Shown here: positions 33,010-45,937 of the stretch, one piece after another
Numbering within the stretch: the stretch's first letter is position 1
Layout of the letters: each line of letters begins with the position of its first letter
From: Caprella mutica
Taxonomy: Eukaryota > Arthropoda > Malacostraca > Amphipoda > Caprellidae
DNA: 64,000 bases
Direction of reading: 5' to 3'
Assembly: GCA_947561585.1 (NCBI GenBank)
Contig: CANNZV010002365.1
Coordinates: 37,611 to 101,610, forward strand
Notes under the pieces: model-generated
Told to the model about the DNA's origin: nothing
What the model saw: only the letters and a program-made list of their open reading frames with translations
Databases searched by the model: none
Translations under genes and position numbers: made by a program

Positions 33010-34134
33010 GGGCTAATCCACACCATCGCTCCGGTCACGCTCCAGTCACGGTCCGGTCCAATATTCTTTAATGCATTTCACGTAGAGCATCCACACTGGC
33101 AGTGTCGGTCAGGTCACGCTCCAGTCACGCTCCGGTCACGATCCAATCCAAAGATATTTTGACTGGAGCGTGATCGGAGCGTCACTGCCAGTGTGGATTA
33201 GCAACGCTCCAGTCACAGTCCAGTTTTATTATTTGCGTGTTTTTTCTTGAATTTTACAATACATATATATGTCACGCGCATTTGACTGATCTGAAATATC
33301 GACAGATTTCGCTGCGCAATCTATTGATCAATCGTTATTGCAGCCATCGACCGATGGCGCAACCATCTATCGATTGTTGCGCGTTCGAATGATAAGATTT
33401 TTAAGCTTATGCATCTAATTGGCAAATTTTATCGCATATATCGATCAATAGCGCACCTATCAATCGATTTCTGCGCGTTCGAATGATAGGTATTTATTTA
33501 GTTTATGCCTTTAAGTGTCTTGTTTTTAATGGGAAGATATTGTCTTTTTAAATAAAAAAATTGTTATATTTCATAGAGTAACCATCAATCGATCGATGAT
33601 TACCCTATGAAATGTAACAATTAGAAATAAAAATTATAGAAATCCTCATCAATCGAACGCGCAACAATCGTTTGTTGGTATCCCTATTGAATATACCATT
33701 TAGTAGATGCCTAAACTAAATACATTCTTCATCATTCGAACGTGCAGCAATCAATCGTTGGTTGCGCTATCGGTCGATAGCTGCGCTAACGATAGATCAA
33801 CAAATTATGAAGCGAAATCAGTCGATATTGCTGCGTAAAGAATAGAAAAATTTAGTTTTGTCATCTATTAGATGAGGATACAATGAGTAGATATCCTTTA
33901 CACTTCCTGTCTTTTAGCATAGGATGAACTCAAAATATCTACTTTTTTGTTTTCTCTCATCCTGTTCACCATCAATTGAGTGCAATGATAATCAGTGCAA
34001 AATCAGATGATACGGAAGGGACGGGAGCGAGAGCGGACCGTGACCGGACTGAACATGTGTATGCACAAGGATGAGACCGGACCGTGACTGGAGCGAGAGC
34101 GGAGCGTGACCGGAGCAATGGTGTGGATCAGCCC
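33010..34134. mobile_element. N2: 1.13-kb foldback-type, PIF/Harbinger-like element (C2)
   Basis: Same structure as the C1 copy, TTA-flanked (33007-33009 and 34135-34137). A few substitutions, for example CGGAGCAATGG in the right TIR. Confidence 0.8.
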
Positions 34135-34854
34135 TTAAGGACCCCAGTGTTAACCAAAGTGTAGTTTAAGGAACCCAGTGATTTTTTGAATGTATCTATG
34201 CTACGGCGTTCTGCATGTCTTGACTGCAATCAAATCGAAATAATTTTTCTAGTACGGTGTTCAGAGCAACAAAAAAATGGACAGAGCAACATTCCAAACC
34301 GAAATTCTACCTCTACTTGGTGAAGATCCACTACCGGCCATTGAATGGATGAAGCTAAGACAACTATGAACTATCTAATTAAAATAATAGCAATATTGGG
34401 AAATAATAACAAAATGTTACCCAATATAAGGAAATCGTAACTATCATATGCATAAATAATAATCATTTTAATGAAATAAAATCATTATAGGGAAATAAAA
34501 TCATATAAAAAAAAGGATACTTTAAGGGCCCCAAATTTTCAAAGTATACCTGTAGTGTAGTTGAAGGACCCCAGTGTTAACCCAAGTGTAGTTTAAAGAC
34601 CCCAGATTGAGCTGGGGTCCTTAAACTACTTGATCCCATTTTTTTATATTTTAGGGAAAGAGTCCTCTTTATCAAAAATGATGAATATTGTTAATAACAA
34701 ATAATAAAATCAAGTTATTATCCAGTATGATTACCCTCTTTTTCACCACTTTCAAAAGACACTTATTCATCAAATCTATCAATTTCTGAATTATATCAGA
34801 CGTTATCGTCTTATAAGAGTCTTCAGTTTCATTAGAGATGATCTTAAGACAACT

Positions 34855-35541
34855 GACGTCTTCCTCAATTACACATTTTGCTTCAGGATGGACCGAAAGT
34901 TTTCAATTAGGTTTAAATATGGAGATAAATCGACTGGGCCATCTATAAATTTGTCATCGAAGAATTTATAATTTATCAGGAAATTCACATTTGCCTTTGC
35001 AGAGTGAGGAGCGTTGCCATGCATGAAAATTACCTTCCTTTTTAATGCAGCAGGTTTCCTTTTCAGCCAATGGATAAATTCACCTTTCAAAAAGTTAATA
35101 TAATTGCCAAAAATATTTTCACTACTGAAATCTTTGAAGATCCCAGCCCCAAAATTATCACACCTCCGTCAATTGTTGGGTGTGATAATTTTCGTTGGGG
35201 AAGTGGTGAGCCACGAGTGAGCCTTGTTTTAGCCAAACCATCGACGACGTCGAGATCGTGGCACGAATTTTGTCTATGAAGAGTATTATTTTGTAATCAG
35301 TTTTAAGATACTTCTCCGCCCATAGCAACCTTGTTTTCTTATGAGTGTCATTCGAAAGAGAGAGGCGATTAATTTCATGATTCTACAGTGGGTGGTTTTT
35401 AAGAAGTTTTCCACACCGACTCTCTTAAAATCTGTGTTTCTAGTTTCCAATGGGACTCATGAGTTATCTCTTGATAAAGGACAATTTATGACTCGTAGAA
35501 ACTTTGTATTAGCCATTATCATTGAGAGTAATCTTTTTTAG
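34855..35541 (-). pseudogene. Tc1-like transposase remnant (C2), least decayed in its second half
   Basis: Frame 35090-34869 reads HWLKRKPAALKRKVIFMHGN, then APHSAKANVNFL and LSPYLNLIENFRSILK: the DNAP...SPDLNPIENLW region of Tc1 transposases with the catalytic Asp replaced by Gly (HGNAP) and SPD replaced by SPY. C1, C3 and C4 share a one-base loss inside this region that C2 lacks. The upstream half (LFIDK region) is in a different frame. Confidence 0.75.
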
Positions 35542-35798
35542 GGATTGGCAATAAATTTCTTCATTGTTCGTAGCCGTAAATATAATAAATTCAACTTTTT
35601 ACAGCATTTATGATGATTTTTCGAAGAATAGCGCTGTAGCGCTGCCGCTACATTTTGCTGTAGCGGCAGCTGCTTTTCAAAGGAGCGCTGTCCACCTCTG
35701 GGAACATGCATTCAAATTTTTGGCGATTTGATAAAAACAATATTGGATCGAAGCTAAAAATGAATCTGAACATGCATTTCTGGAAAGTTCTTTTGCTG

Positions 35799-36014
35799 TA
35801 ATGCAGTCAGAATTTCCATCGAATTCCATGCAGTGTAATGTGATTGGAGGAATTATGAAGGCGGAGCTAAAATGAATCTGAACTTGCACTCCAAATGCAC
35901 TTCTGGAAATTTTTTTGCTCTATTTTGAGTCTGTAATGCAGTCAGAATTTCTATTGCATCCCATGCACTGTAATGTGATTGGAGGAATTATGAAGGCGGA
36001 GCTAAAATTTTCTT
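35799..36014 (+). repeat. R-family dimer (C2)
   Basis: Counterpart of 8157-8372, period 135 bp, with GATTGGAGGAATTATGAAGG in both units. Confidence 0.8.
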
Positions 36015-36124
36015 CGCACAGTAAGTCATTTTACACCAACCAGAATGAACTTCACATTCCTCTTCTACATTTCAAACTTATTTTTATTGAACCCAAAAAA
36101 ATCCAGAGCATTATTACACATTAG

Positions 36125-36303
36125 CAGGGCTGGGACAATATGACCTAAAAACTATAGATCCCGAAAATATCATAGACGAAACTAAATGAAATGGTATCGA
36201 ATACTATATACCGCTGGTGTAGAACCATTCAATACGCTTTAATTCTCTCCGTCAATAATATTTTTGGGATCTATAGTTTTTAGGTCATATTGTCCCAGCC
36301 CTG
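36125..36303. mobile_element. 179-bp hAT-type MITE (C2)
   Basis: Same TIRs and target duplication CACATTAG (36117-36124 and 36304-36311) as in C1. Confidence 0.9.
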
Positions 36304-36579
36304 CACATTAGTAATGAATATCTGTAAGTGTGTTGGAGAGACGCAAAAAACTCTGCCCATATACTACCTGGTTTTTCTACCTGCTGTGGGTGATACACTA
36401 GTGACTACAGTGTTCAGATGTCGTGCAAATGATGACTAATTTGGTACTAAAGCTGAACATTATTATGTACCACTATGTATTAATAAAACAATTATAAAGT
36501 AATATATTTCTATGTTGTGATAATCGTTAAATTAATACATTTATCCGATGTATGTAATATGTATCCAGTCATTCTTTCG

Positions 36580-38612
36580 AAAATATATCAGTAACTGAAG
36601 TAACAAAAGCAGCCACCAGAGGTCACACTGAGTCTCGGTAGAGAAGACAAATAAAAATGTTACCTCTTTTGCATTCACAGCAGAGGGAACAAGTGCTTAT
36701 TTTTAACGGTAGGTAAAAAGTGACCTTTTTTGTGACAATGCACCGCGCATTCATCCAAAGATGCAGCGTAAAAATCTGTTATCGGACACTATGCATTCAA
36801 TTTCTAAATATTTGCAACTGCCGGAACGGAATGTTGGGTGTATTTTTATTTCAATGAATCACTTGGGTTAAATTAACCAATGATGAATTTAGTGTATCAC
36901 TTGGAATATAATTTTTGCATATCATCATGTTAACTGTAATTGATTAGTTTTAAAGTAAATACCAATGTCATGTTTTTAACAATATGTCACAAAGGTGAAG
37001 ATTGTTTCTAAATACTTTCAATTCATTATTTTATCAATATAGTATAATTTTATTATGATTTTCTTTCCATATATACATAATACTAATAGTAAAGACACTA
37101 AAATATTAAGAATTTTGTCAGTTTTTTGTATGAATTAAAAATATCTTAAGTATAAAGCACATTTATTTCTACTTAAGTTACATTCTCAGTAAATTTTCCG
37201 AATGCCATTTCCCTTCCTTCTCTCTTCAATAAATCTCCCTCTGATTTCCTTACTTTTTACTGAAATTGGCAACCGCTTCCTATTCAGCTGAAATAAAAAT
37301 ACTTCAACAGAACGAGAATCTAATTGTGATGCAAAAACTGATAGAATGCAAACCGCTTCATTTGTAGGTGAACTTCAACTGAATTTCCCCACTAATAGAG
37401 TAGTGATGCGGTTACTCATTATCTAACATGGGTAAGAAAGACGGGGATGATTAAAGTTATCTTATTAATTATTAATGAAACATTATACCTGATTAAAGGA
37501 CGGTAACTAATTGGTTATTTACTTTTGTGACAATTTCACTGAATACTCTTTATAACAGAACATATCATATATATGTGCATTATGCACAGTGTGCAGTGTA
37601 TGTTCTTTGACACTCGCTCTGGTCGGAAATTAGTTGGTGCACAGAAATTTAGAAATTGGTTGAAAATACTTGGTGGCTGGTGCAACTTTTTTTCTAAGTT
37701 TGATAAGACAAGGATTTTTGAAAGAAACTTTAGGTTAACTTAATCATATAATGTAGGTTAACTTATTCATATGACGAAGTACAAAGGAATATATGACAAA
37801 ACACTAATCAGAAACAATTTCTTACTGTGCACCAACTATTTCCGACATGAGGTATTAATAAAAAACCTATAGTTAACTGTTCTGAAAACCTCCCATCTCT
37901 GAAAAAAATTTAACTCCGCCCAACTTCAATCCTAAGATGCATGTCAAAATCATTGAAAAAATGATATGAATTATTTAAAAATATTTTTTTGAATGTTTGT
38001 AAAATATCAACTGCCAAACTCCGCCTACTTACCAGTCAGCCAATCACAGACTAGTATTCGAACTGCATGCAACTCTTTTTGAAAACATGAGTGCATTTTC
38101 ACTGCAAAGAACTGCAAAAAGATTTCAATACTCGCATTTGTTCGTTAGAGATGCATGCGAGGTTTATTTTCTGTCACAAAGTTTAGGGTAACTGCAGTGA
38201 GAAGTTACCCTAAGTCTATTATATTTTTCTGCTAATTATCATCGATGGTAAATATAAGGTTAAATTATTGTTGACACCTCACACGTGTAATTGTGAAAAG
38301 TTTATCTTTCTTCCCTTCTTTCCACTTTCCCAATTTATCAATGGGTTCAATAGAGTGAATGGTGTGTGTTCTGTAAATCTGAACACATAATGGAGTAAAT
38401 CTGTTAATGGGTGAACAAGTTACCTAAATATACTCTGCGGCAGATATTGTATAATAAAGAGAAGGTAAATAGAGAAAGGTGGAAGCGTGTGAGGTATTTT
38501 TTTTTTTGAGATAACTATGCTGAATTATTTTTATTGGTTATAGATTAAGAAAAAATAATTTCATATAAAAAAAAACTTATCACTGCACATATTTAATATG
38601 AAAGTAAAGTTT
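36580..38612 (+). repeat. Left arm of the long inverted repeat (C2)
   Basis: Counterpart of 8940-10975. Pairs with 51412-53595, and the pairing carries on outward into C3. Confidence 0.8.
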
Positions 38613-38987
38613 ATATTAAATTGGTCAGAATTGACCAATGATGAGAGTAATTTCAATAGACATATAACTGAAAAACTAACGAATACCGAACTAGAACATT
38701 TCAGGCTCTTTTATTTCTGTACCTGACTTTAATTAATAACTTAATAAGCACTTGCTGCTAAAACTTGTTGCTTTTGAAGAGTATTTCTAACATACTCACA
38801 GATAGTCAATACTTAATATATGATGCTATTTGTAACTTTTATGGTTAAGGGGTTAAAAATATAAACGAGTTTGAAGTATGAGATTAATTCAGGTTAATGG
38901 AGAAATAAGAATCATATTAATTGATGTATTAAAAAGTTTGAAATTCCGCTCTAATAATTCATGCATTCATGTGCAGTATTTCGAGTC

Positions 38988-39200
38988 TGTAATGCAGTCA
39001 GAATTTCTATTGAATCCCATGCAGTGTGATGTGATTGGATAAATTATGAAGGCGGAGCTAAAATGAATCCGAACTTGCAATCCAAATGCATTTAAGGAAA
39101 AGTTTTTGCAGTATTTCGAGTCTGTAATGCAGTCAGAATTTATTTTAAATCCCATGTAATGTAATATGATTGGAGGAGAGGATTCATGAAGGCGGAGCTA
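38988..39200 (+). repeat. Second R-family dimer (C2)
   Basis: Counterpart of 11350-11565. Confidence 0.75.
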
Positions 39201-39321
39201 CAGTCTCTCACTCACAGTAAATACCTTTACAGCAACTAGAACAAACACCACATTCCTCCTCTCATTTTTAGACTCATTTTTATTTTGCCCTACAAATCGT
39301 AAAAACTTCAAATATTATTAC

Positions 39322-40557
39322 TAGAGCCCGGATTTCTATGCCCTTTCAATCTAGGCGAAATAGCACTAAAAACTAGGCAAAATATGCTCTTAAAAATATG
39401 CTTTATAGCCCAAATCTATGCTAAATATGCCGTTATAAATTGACTAGTTATACCTCAAATAACGTTTTCTTTATTCAAAAACATTCCGTATGAGTCAAAT
39501 GGTAGACTTAATTACGTATACATTTCTTTAATTTTGAGGTTGTATAGGTATATGATGTTGAATAATGTTTCCCGTTTCAATTGGAAAATTATCGAAGTAC
39601 ATTTTTTGTAATTATTAAAAATGGAATTGGAAATCAAACCACATTTTGTGCATCGCATTTTTAAATAAATTTAGAATGAAATTTAATAATATTGCAACAA
39701 ATAACCATAAACGATAATTTCTCAGATTCTCAGTTTTACTAAGAGATAGCTAAAGTTTCATTAATATCTATCAAAATATTAGAACAAGAAAAATAAGTCT
39801 CTATATAACGATATATGGTAAATAATGAGATTTAATTATTTATTCATCTAGCTAGATGAAAATAATAGTAGCTATATTTAGAATATAAAATAATTTAGCA
39901 ATAAACAATTTTAAGTTTTGAAAAGCTTCTTTCTACTTCATTGCAACTGATGTCAATGTGACGTACTTGAAATACATTGCATTTTGTGTTATATTCCTTT
40001 CAATCTGCACCTCTTTCACTCCAGCGATAATGCTTCGTATTTATTATATGTGTTGCAATCCAGGATTATTTGCTACAATATGGTTGGCATCATGTTGGCA
40101 TCATCCTCATTCAAATCTACAAAATTTACACTCTTTTACGCCTATGTTTCGCTGTTTTAAACTGTGATACAGCATTTGATTTCTTGTAGCTACTCAGCTT
40201 CACATTGCATGGCTTGCATTTCAAAACAACGTTTTCATTGCTTAACACCCACATTCACCAACCAAAATTCGTATCATGACGTTATCAGACCGCTTAACTT
40301 TGGGTATTATTAATTAATGGGTTGTTAAGACTACGATGACTTGAAAGTAAATGACTTGCTAAAAATGGAGCAACAGTAGCATAAACTTTAATATCTTAAA
40401 TAGAGTTTTGCATGTTGTAGCATAGACAAAAATATCTTTAAATAGAATTCTATATGCTTTGTATGTAAAATAGCTTAATGCCTATGAAGCATAGATCATC
40501 TATGCTTTAATAGCTTTCTATGCTGTTATTCTGTTAGAGCATAGAAATCCGGGCTCT
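39322..40557. mobile_element. 1.24-kb TIR element with 9-bp target duplication (C2)
   Basis: Ends TAGAGCCCGGATTTCTATG and CATAGAAATCCGGGCTCT, a better TIR pair than in C1. TATTATTAC at 39313-39321 and 40558-40566. A 35-bp stretch present in C1 (around 12724-12760) is missing here. Confidence 0.75.
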
Positions 40558-40566
40558 TATTATTAC

Positions 40567-41284
40567 GCATTAGTAATGAATATCTGTGAGTGTGTTCAAT
40601 ATACTCACAAAAATCTACCCTTGTAGCACCCGCTGTTTCTACCTGCTGTGGGTAGAACCTTCTGGTGAATATGAAAATCTTTAAATGCTTTAATGGCTCA
40701 TTTTTTTTAGTTTAATTATGAAATAAAGTATGATTATCCTTAACAATGAACCTTTGTTTAACAAATTTCTTATGTAATAGATACTAAAGTCTCTAGAAAA
40801 TATTTTTCTCTCTTCAATATTAATCTATTCAGTAACTGAAGTAACAAAAGCAGCCACCAGAGGTCACACTGAGTCTCGGTATTTATTTGATATTTATGGG
40901 TAAAGTTTTTGTGACCAAACACACTCACAGATATTCATGACTCTTGTTGATTAATGTTTAAAACTTTTATGATTAGTTGAGTAAATTAGAAATGAGTTTT
41001 AAAATGAGATGAGGAATGCGATGCTTTTTTTCTGGTAAGTGTAAAAATTAATAAAGTTATTTTATATTATGAAAATGTCTGCGCCTTCATAATTTCTGCA
41101 ATCACATTTCACTGTGTGAGAAATTCTCCCTGCATTACAGACTCAAATTAAAACAAAAAATTCCAGAAGTGCATTTGGAGTGTTAGTACAGATTCTCAGG
41201 ACTCTATTGTTTTTATTCTTCAAATGGCACTGTAATGAATTTGTTCATTCGGTGCATTGACTCAACAGCTCTGCATTGTTAACT
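40567..41284. repeat. R modules before satellite S4 (C2)
   Basis: Counterpart of 12963-13654 with one addition at about 40912-40945, CAAACACACTCACAGATATT plus CATGA, which is the reverse complement of an R motif about 330 bp upstream. Confidence 0.6.
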
Positions 41285-42915
41285 AAATGCAGTCACAATA
41301 TCACCAGCTGCATAATGAATCAATAGACTTGCATCGTCAGTCAAATGCAGTAACAATATCACCAGCTGCATAATGAATCAATAGACTTGCATCGTCAGTC
41401 AAATGCAGTCACAATATCACCAGCTGCATAATGAATCAATAGACTTGCATCGTCAGTCAAATGCAGTCACAATATCACCAGCTGCATAATGAATCAATAG
41501 ACTTGCATCGTCAGTCAAATGCAGTCACAATATCACCAGCTGCATAATGATTCAATAGACTTGCATCGTCAGTCAAATGCAGTCACAATATCACCAGCTG
41601 CATAATAATTCAATAGACTTGCATCGTCAGTCGAATGCAGTCACAATATCATCAGCTGCATAATGATTCAATAGACTTGCATCGTCAGTCAAATGCAGTC
41701 ACAATATCACCAGCTACATAATGATTCAATAGACTTGCATCGTCAGTCAAATGCAGTCACAATATCACCAGCTGCATAATGATTCAATAGACTTGCATCG
41801 TCAGTCGAATGCAGTCACAATATCACCAGCTGAATGGTGATTCGATAGACTTGCATCGTCAGTCGAATGCAGTCACAATATCACCAGCTGCATAATGATT
41901 CAATAGACTTGCATCGTCAGTCAAATGCAGTCAGAATATCATCAGCTGCATAATGATTCAATAGACTGGCATCGTCAGTCAAATGCAGTCACAATATCAC
42001 CAGCTGCATAATGATTCAGTAGACTTCCATCGTCAGTCGAATGCAGTCACAATATCAACAGCTGCATAATGATTGAATAGACTTGCATCGTCAGTCGAAT
42101 GAAGTCACAATATCACCAGCTGCATAATGAATCAATAGACTTGCATCGTCAGTCAAATGCAGTCACAATATCACCAGCTGCATAATGATTCAATAGACTT
42201 GCATCGTCAGTCAAATGCAGTCACAATATCACCAGCTGCATAATAATTCAATAGACTTGCATCGTCAGTCGAATGCAGTCACAATATCATCAGCTGCATA
42301 ATGATTCAATAGACTTGCATCGTCAGTCAAATGCAGTCACAATATCACCAGCTACATAATGATTCAATAGACTTGCATCGTCAGTCAAATGCAGTCACAA
42401 TATCACCAGCTGCATAATGATTCAATAGACTTGCATCGTCAGTCGAATGCAGTCACAATATCACCAGCTGAATGGTGATTCGATAGACTTGCATCGTCAG
42501 TCGAATGCAGTCACAATATCACCAGCTGCATAATGATTCAATAGACTTGCATCGTCAGTCAAATGCAGTCAGAATATCATCAGCTGCATAATGATTCAAT
42601 AGACTGGCATCGTCAGTCAAATGCAGTCACAATATCACCAGCTGCATAATGATTCAATAGACTTGCATCGTCAGTCAAATGCAGTCAGAATATCATCAGC
42701 TGCATAATGATTCAATAGACTGGCATCGTCAGTCAAATGCAGTCACAATATCACCAGCTGAATGGTGATTCGATAGACTTGCATCGTCAGTCGAATGCAG
42801 TCACAATATCACCAGCTGCATAATGATTCAATAGACTTGCATCGTCAGTCAAATGCAGTCAGAATATCATCAGCTGCATAATGATTCAATAGACTTGCAT
42901 CGTCAGTCAAATGCA
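41285..42915 (+). repeat. Satellite S4: 58-bp unit, about 28 copies, with higher-order structure (C2)
   Basis: Marker variants recur at a fixed distance: CATAATAATT at 41601 and 42239, GAATGGTGAT at 41832 and 42470, GACTGGCATC at 41964 and 42602, each 638 bp apart, that is 11 units. A further GAATGGTGAT at 42760 is 290 bp (5 units) on. The array therefore grew by duplicating blocks of many units. Confidence 0.95.
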
Positions 42916-44727
42916 ATAAAGTAAAGTGTAATGCCTAATTGCTTTAACATTCAGATGTGGAATCAATTTCTAATTATATTGATAATTCTAAAATAAAAAG
43001 AGACATTCACTTCATCTGTCAAAACGTTGAAACAGACAAACAAAACTGGAATGTCTATTTACCTCATATTAAACAGAGACAGGAAAACAAACCTCCAATG
43101 CAATTCAACTGAACACAAAAGACGCTTTGAAATCTTTTCGCAGTTCTGTACAGTGAAAATGCACTCAAGTTTTCAAAGAGAGTTGCATGCAGTTTGAATA
43201 CTAGTCTGTGATTGGCTGACTGGAAAGTAGGCGGAGTTTGGTAGTTGAGACCTAACTACCATCCTGAATCAGCTCTTTCTAATAGTTATAGTAATAATTT
43301 TACATAATTTGGGCATGCATGCATCAGAGGGTCGATATAGATACAATGTTCACTGGTTATAATGTCTGAAATTTCAATAATTGGCTTTCTTCAGTTACGG
43401 CACAAGAAACAGATGCTGACAGAAGACTTCAATCGAGTGTCGTACAAGTGAAAAATATCCGGTTCTAGTGGAAACTGCGAAATTATTCTCAGTGTTCGGA
43501 CAATTTAAATCGACTTTGAATACACATTCTTAGAGATTTTTCATTCAATGCAATTACGAATAAAAAGTAGAGAGCCAAATTCGAGATGAAAAGAATGAAA
43601 CATTTTTTAGATATTTCGGTCGCAGTGGTAGAAAATTTCTCTAAAAAAAGAGAAACATGCAATGTCAGTTAAGTCTTTTATGGACACATTCTAATAAAAA
43701 TTGGTTAGTTGTCCCTATTAAATACAAGAGAAAAAATGATTCTTCATTAAAACTGCAATTTGTTCTTATTCGACCCAAAACACAAGTTAACCCTATTTCT
43801 TCCGTATCGCCACCAAAAACAAGCAACTGGATATTTTAATCTTCTCTATCATACTTTTTCAAGAGTTTATTTAGCCCACTTATCCAACACCCATTAAAAG
43901 ATTTACTCCATTATGCGTTAACATTTACAGAACACACACCATTCACTCTATTGTAGTCCCATTGATAAATTGGGAAAGTGGAAAGGAGGATAGAAATACA
44001 AATAATCAGTCTTTCTATCTTTATTATTGCACGTGCTATAAGCTCATGAATCTTGAGGTGCTTTATTTAATGTGATGTGCTTAAAATTATTTATGAATAT
44101 GAAACTATATTCGATCTGCATTTCTTACAAAGAAAATCTGAAGGAAATTAATCTTAAGACACATTGAAAATCAGACAAATAGAAATATATTTCAAATTAC
44201 CTCCCTTCTTCATTCGCTATTATCATTTTGTGGACATCAATCATTCTGTTTATGATATTGTAAGAATTGAACTACAAAGACTATTTCTTTCGGATTTTCA
44301 ATGCAAGATTGTAAAGAATATCTGCGAGTTTGTTGTAGATCTTCACAAAAACTTTACCCGTGCAGTTCCGTTCGTTTCTACCTGCTGTGGGTAATACATT
44401 CGTGTGGAAAGACTGCAGAGAAAAGTTAAAACTGGCGTTGGGATACATAGAGTAAGGTTATACACTAAATAAATAATAATATTTTATGGTTTATCTGTGC
44501 GCCTACCTACGTGGTGAGTTGCAGGTACTATTTAAAATGAGTTAAATTGACGTTGCTTAAAACAACACATTTATGAGTTGATAATTTTTAATTCCCGATG
44601 GTCAGAACAACTATCTGTGATAGTCAAAACTACTCGTGATAGTTGAACCAATTATATGTAATAGTTAAAACAACTACAAAACAAGGTTACATCAACTACT
44701 TGTGAATGTTTCTCAAATCACTCCTAT
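42916..44727. other. Mixed spacer with two P fragments (C2)
   Basis: Counterpart of 14357-16170; P pieces at about 43130-43250 and 43885-43990. No gene recognised. Confidence 0.5.
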
Positions 44728-45133
44728 GTGTTATACCAACTCCTCGTGTAGGTTATACCAACTCCTCGTGTAGGTTATACCAACTCCTCGTGTAGGTTAT
44801 ACCAACTCCTCGTGTAGGTTATACCAACTCCTCGTGTAGGTTATACCAACTCCTCGTGTAGGTTATACCAACTCCTCGTGTAGGTTATACCAACTCCTTG
44901 TGTAGGTTATACCAACTTCTCGTGTTGGTTACATCAACTACTCGTGTAGGTTATATCAACTACTCGTGTAGGTTATATCAACTACTCGTGCAGGTTATAT
45001 CAACTACTCGTGTAGTTATATCAACTACTCGTGTTGGTTATATCAACTACTCGTGTAGGTTACATCAACATCTCTTGTTGGTTATATCAACTACTATTAA
45101 ACTAAGTAAATGTATATCAACTATTAGTGTAGG
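44728..45133 (+). repeat. 22-bp minisatellite (C2)
   Basis: Same array as 16171-16620, shorter by two units; one unit reads CTCCTTGTG. Confidence 0.95.
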
Positions 45134-45569
45134 TTGAAATCTAGGTCCGGTTAGCAGTAACCAAACTTTTTACATGACTTTTTCATTCACTATATTTACC
45201 CAATTAAATCATAATCTCAAGTTTGGTCCCGATATCAATTAGATTAGACTATTTATTCTCTACGACAAAATCTAACATGTTCATTTATTTTCCTACTTTT
45301 GCTTCTGTGATATGCATACTATTTTGATTTTTAAAAAATGATTGATCACCTATACTAATCTTTGCTTTTTGGTATGTTTTCGATCTGATGAATTGATATA
45401 TGGTTAGTAGTTGTAAATTAATAGATTAGATTGAATAAATAACTTCATCAGGTCTGTTTATAAATAAGTAGTTAGATGACGTACTATTAGGCCCTGATAT
45501 AGAAATTTGCTAATAGAATTACCAAAGTCAAATTGAAAACGAAATATAAACATTTAAGTTTTAGATTTA

Positions 45570-45937
45570 TTATTTAGAAGTACAATTTGAATCCTCGTCA
45601 CTGTCTGTCACGACTATAGGTTGCCAATTCCTGAAATAAGAGATTCGTATATTTATATATAATAGAAATTTATAGTATAGTTTATATACAATACCAATAA
45701 CATACCTACTCTTTTTCCTTGTGTGATGAGATAGCGACAGCTTCAATATTCTTTTCATGTCTGGAATCCCTAAAAGCATATGAAAAAGTAAGAGCTAATC
45801 ATATTGCAAATACATATTTAAAAATCATTTAATATTTTCAAATACTAACTTTGACAGAGCATAATAGTTCCTGAATCATTTAAAGGAATTGAAGAGGACT
45901 CCGATAGTTGATGACGTTGATCTACTCCATCAATTCT
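45570..45937 (-). CDS. Candidate 3' end of a spliced gene, three exons (C2)
   Basis: Counterpart of 17057-17424 at offset 28513. Exons by inference 45937-45850, 45769-45706 and 45630-45570. Splice sites, phases and the C-terminal PIVVTDSDED are unchanged. The lack of change is not strong proof of selection, because the neighbouring spacer is equally unchanged. The possible upstream exon is at about 46205-46285. Confidence 0.35.

Larger units (their letters stand above)
31157..35700. mobile_element. hAT-like non-autonomous element, both ends present (C2)
   Basis: 4544 bp from CAGAGGTAGGCACAGCG to CGCTGTCCACCTCTG. The target duplication is GGAACATG at 35701-35708; the left copy reads GGATTATG (31149-31156), two changes from the intact form seen at C4. 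GC-rich subterminal repeats (GTGCGCGCTACAAGCGGCG, GTAGCGGCAGCGCCGC) lie just inside the left end, related ones inside the right end. Stretch 31430-32190 shows nothing nameable. Internal load as in C1. Confidence 0.85.
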
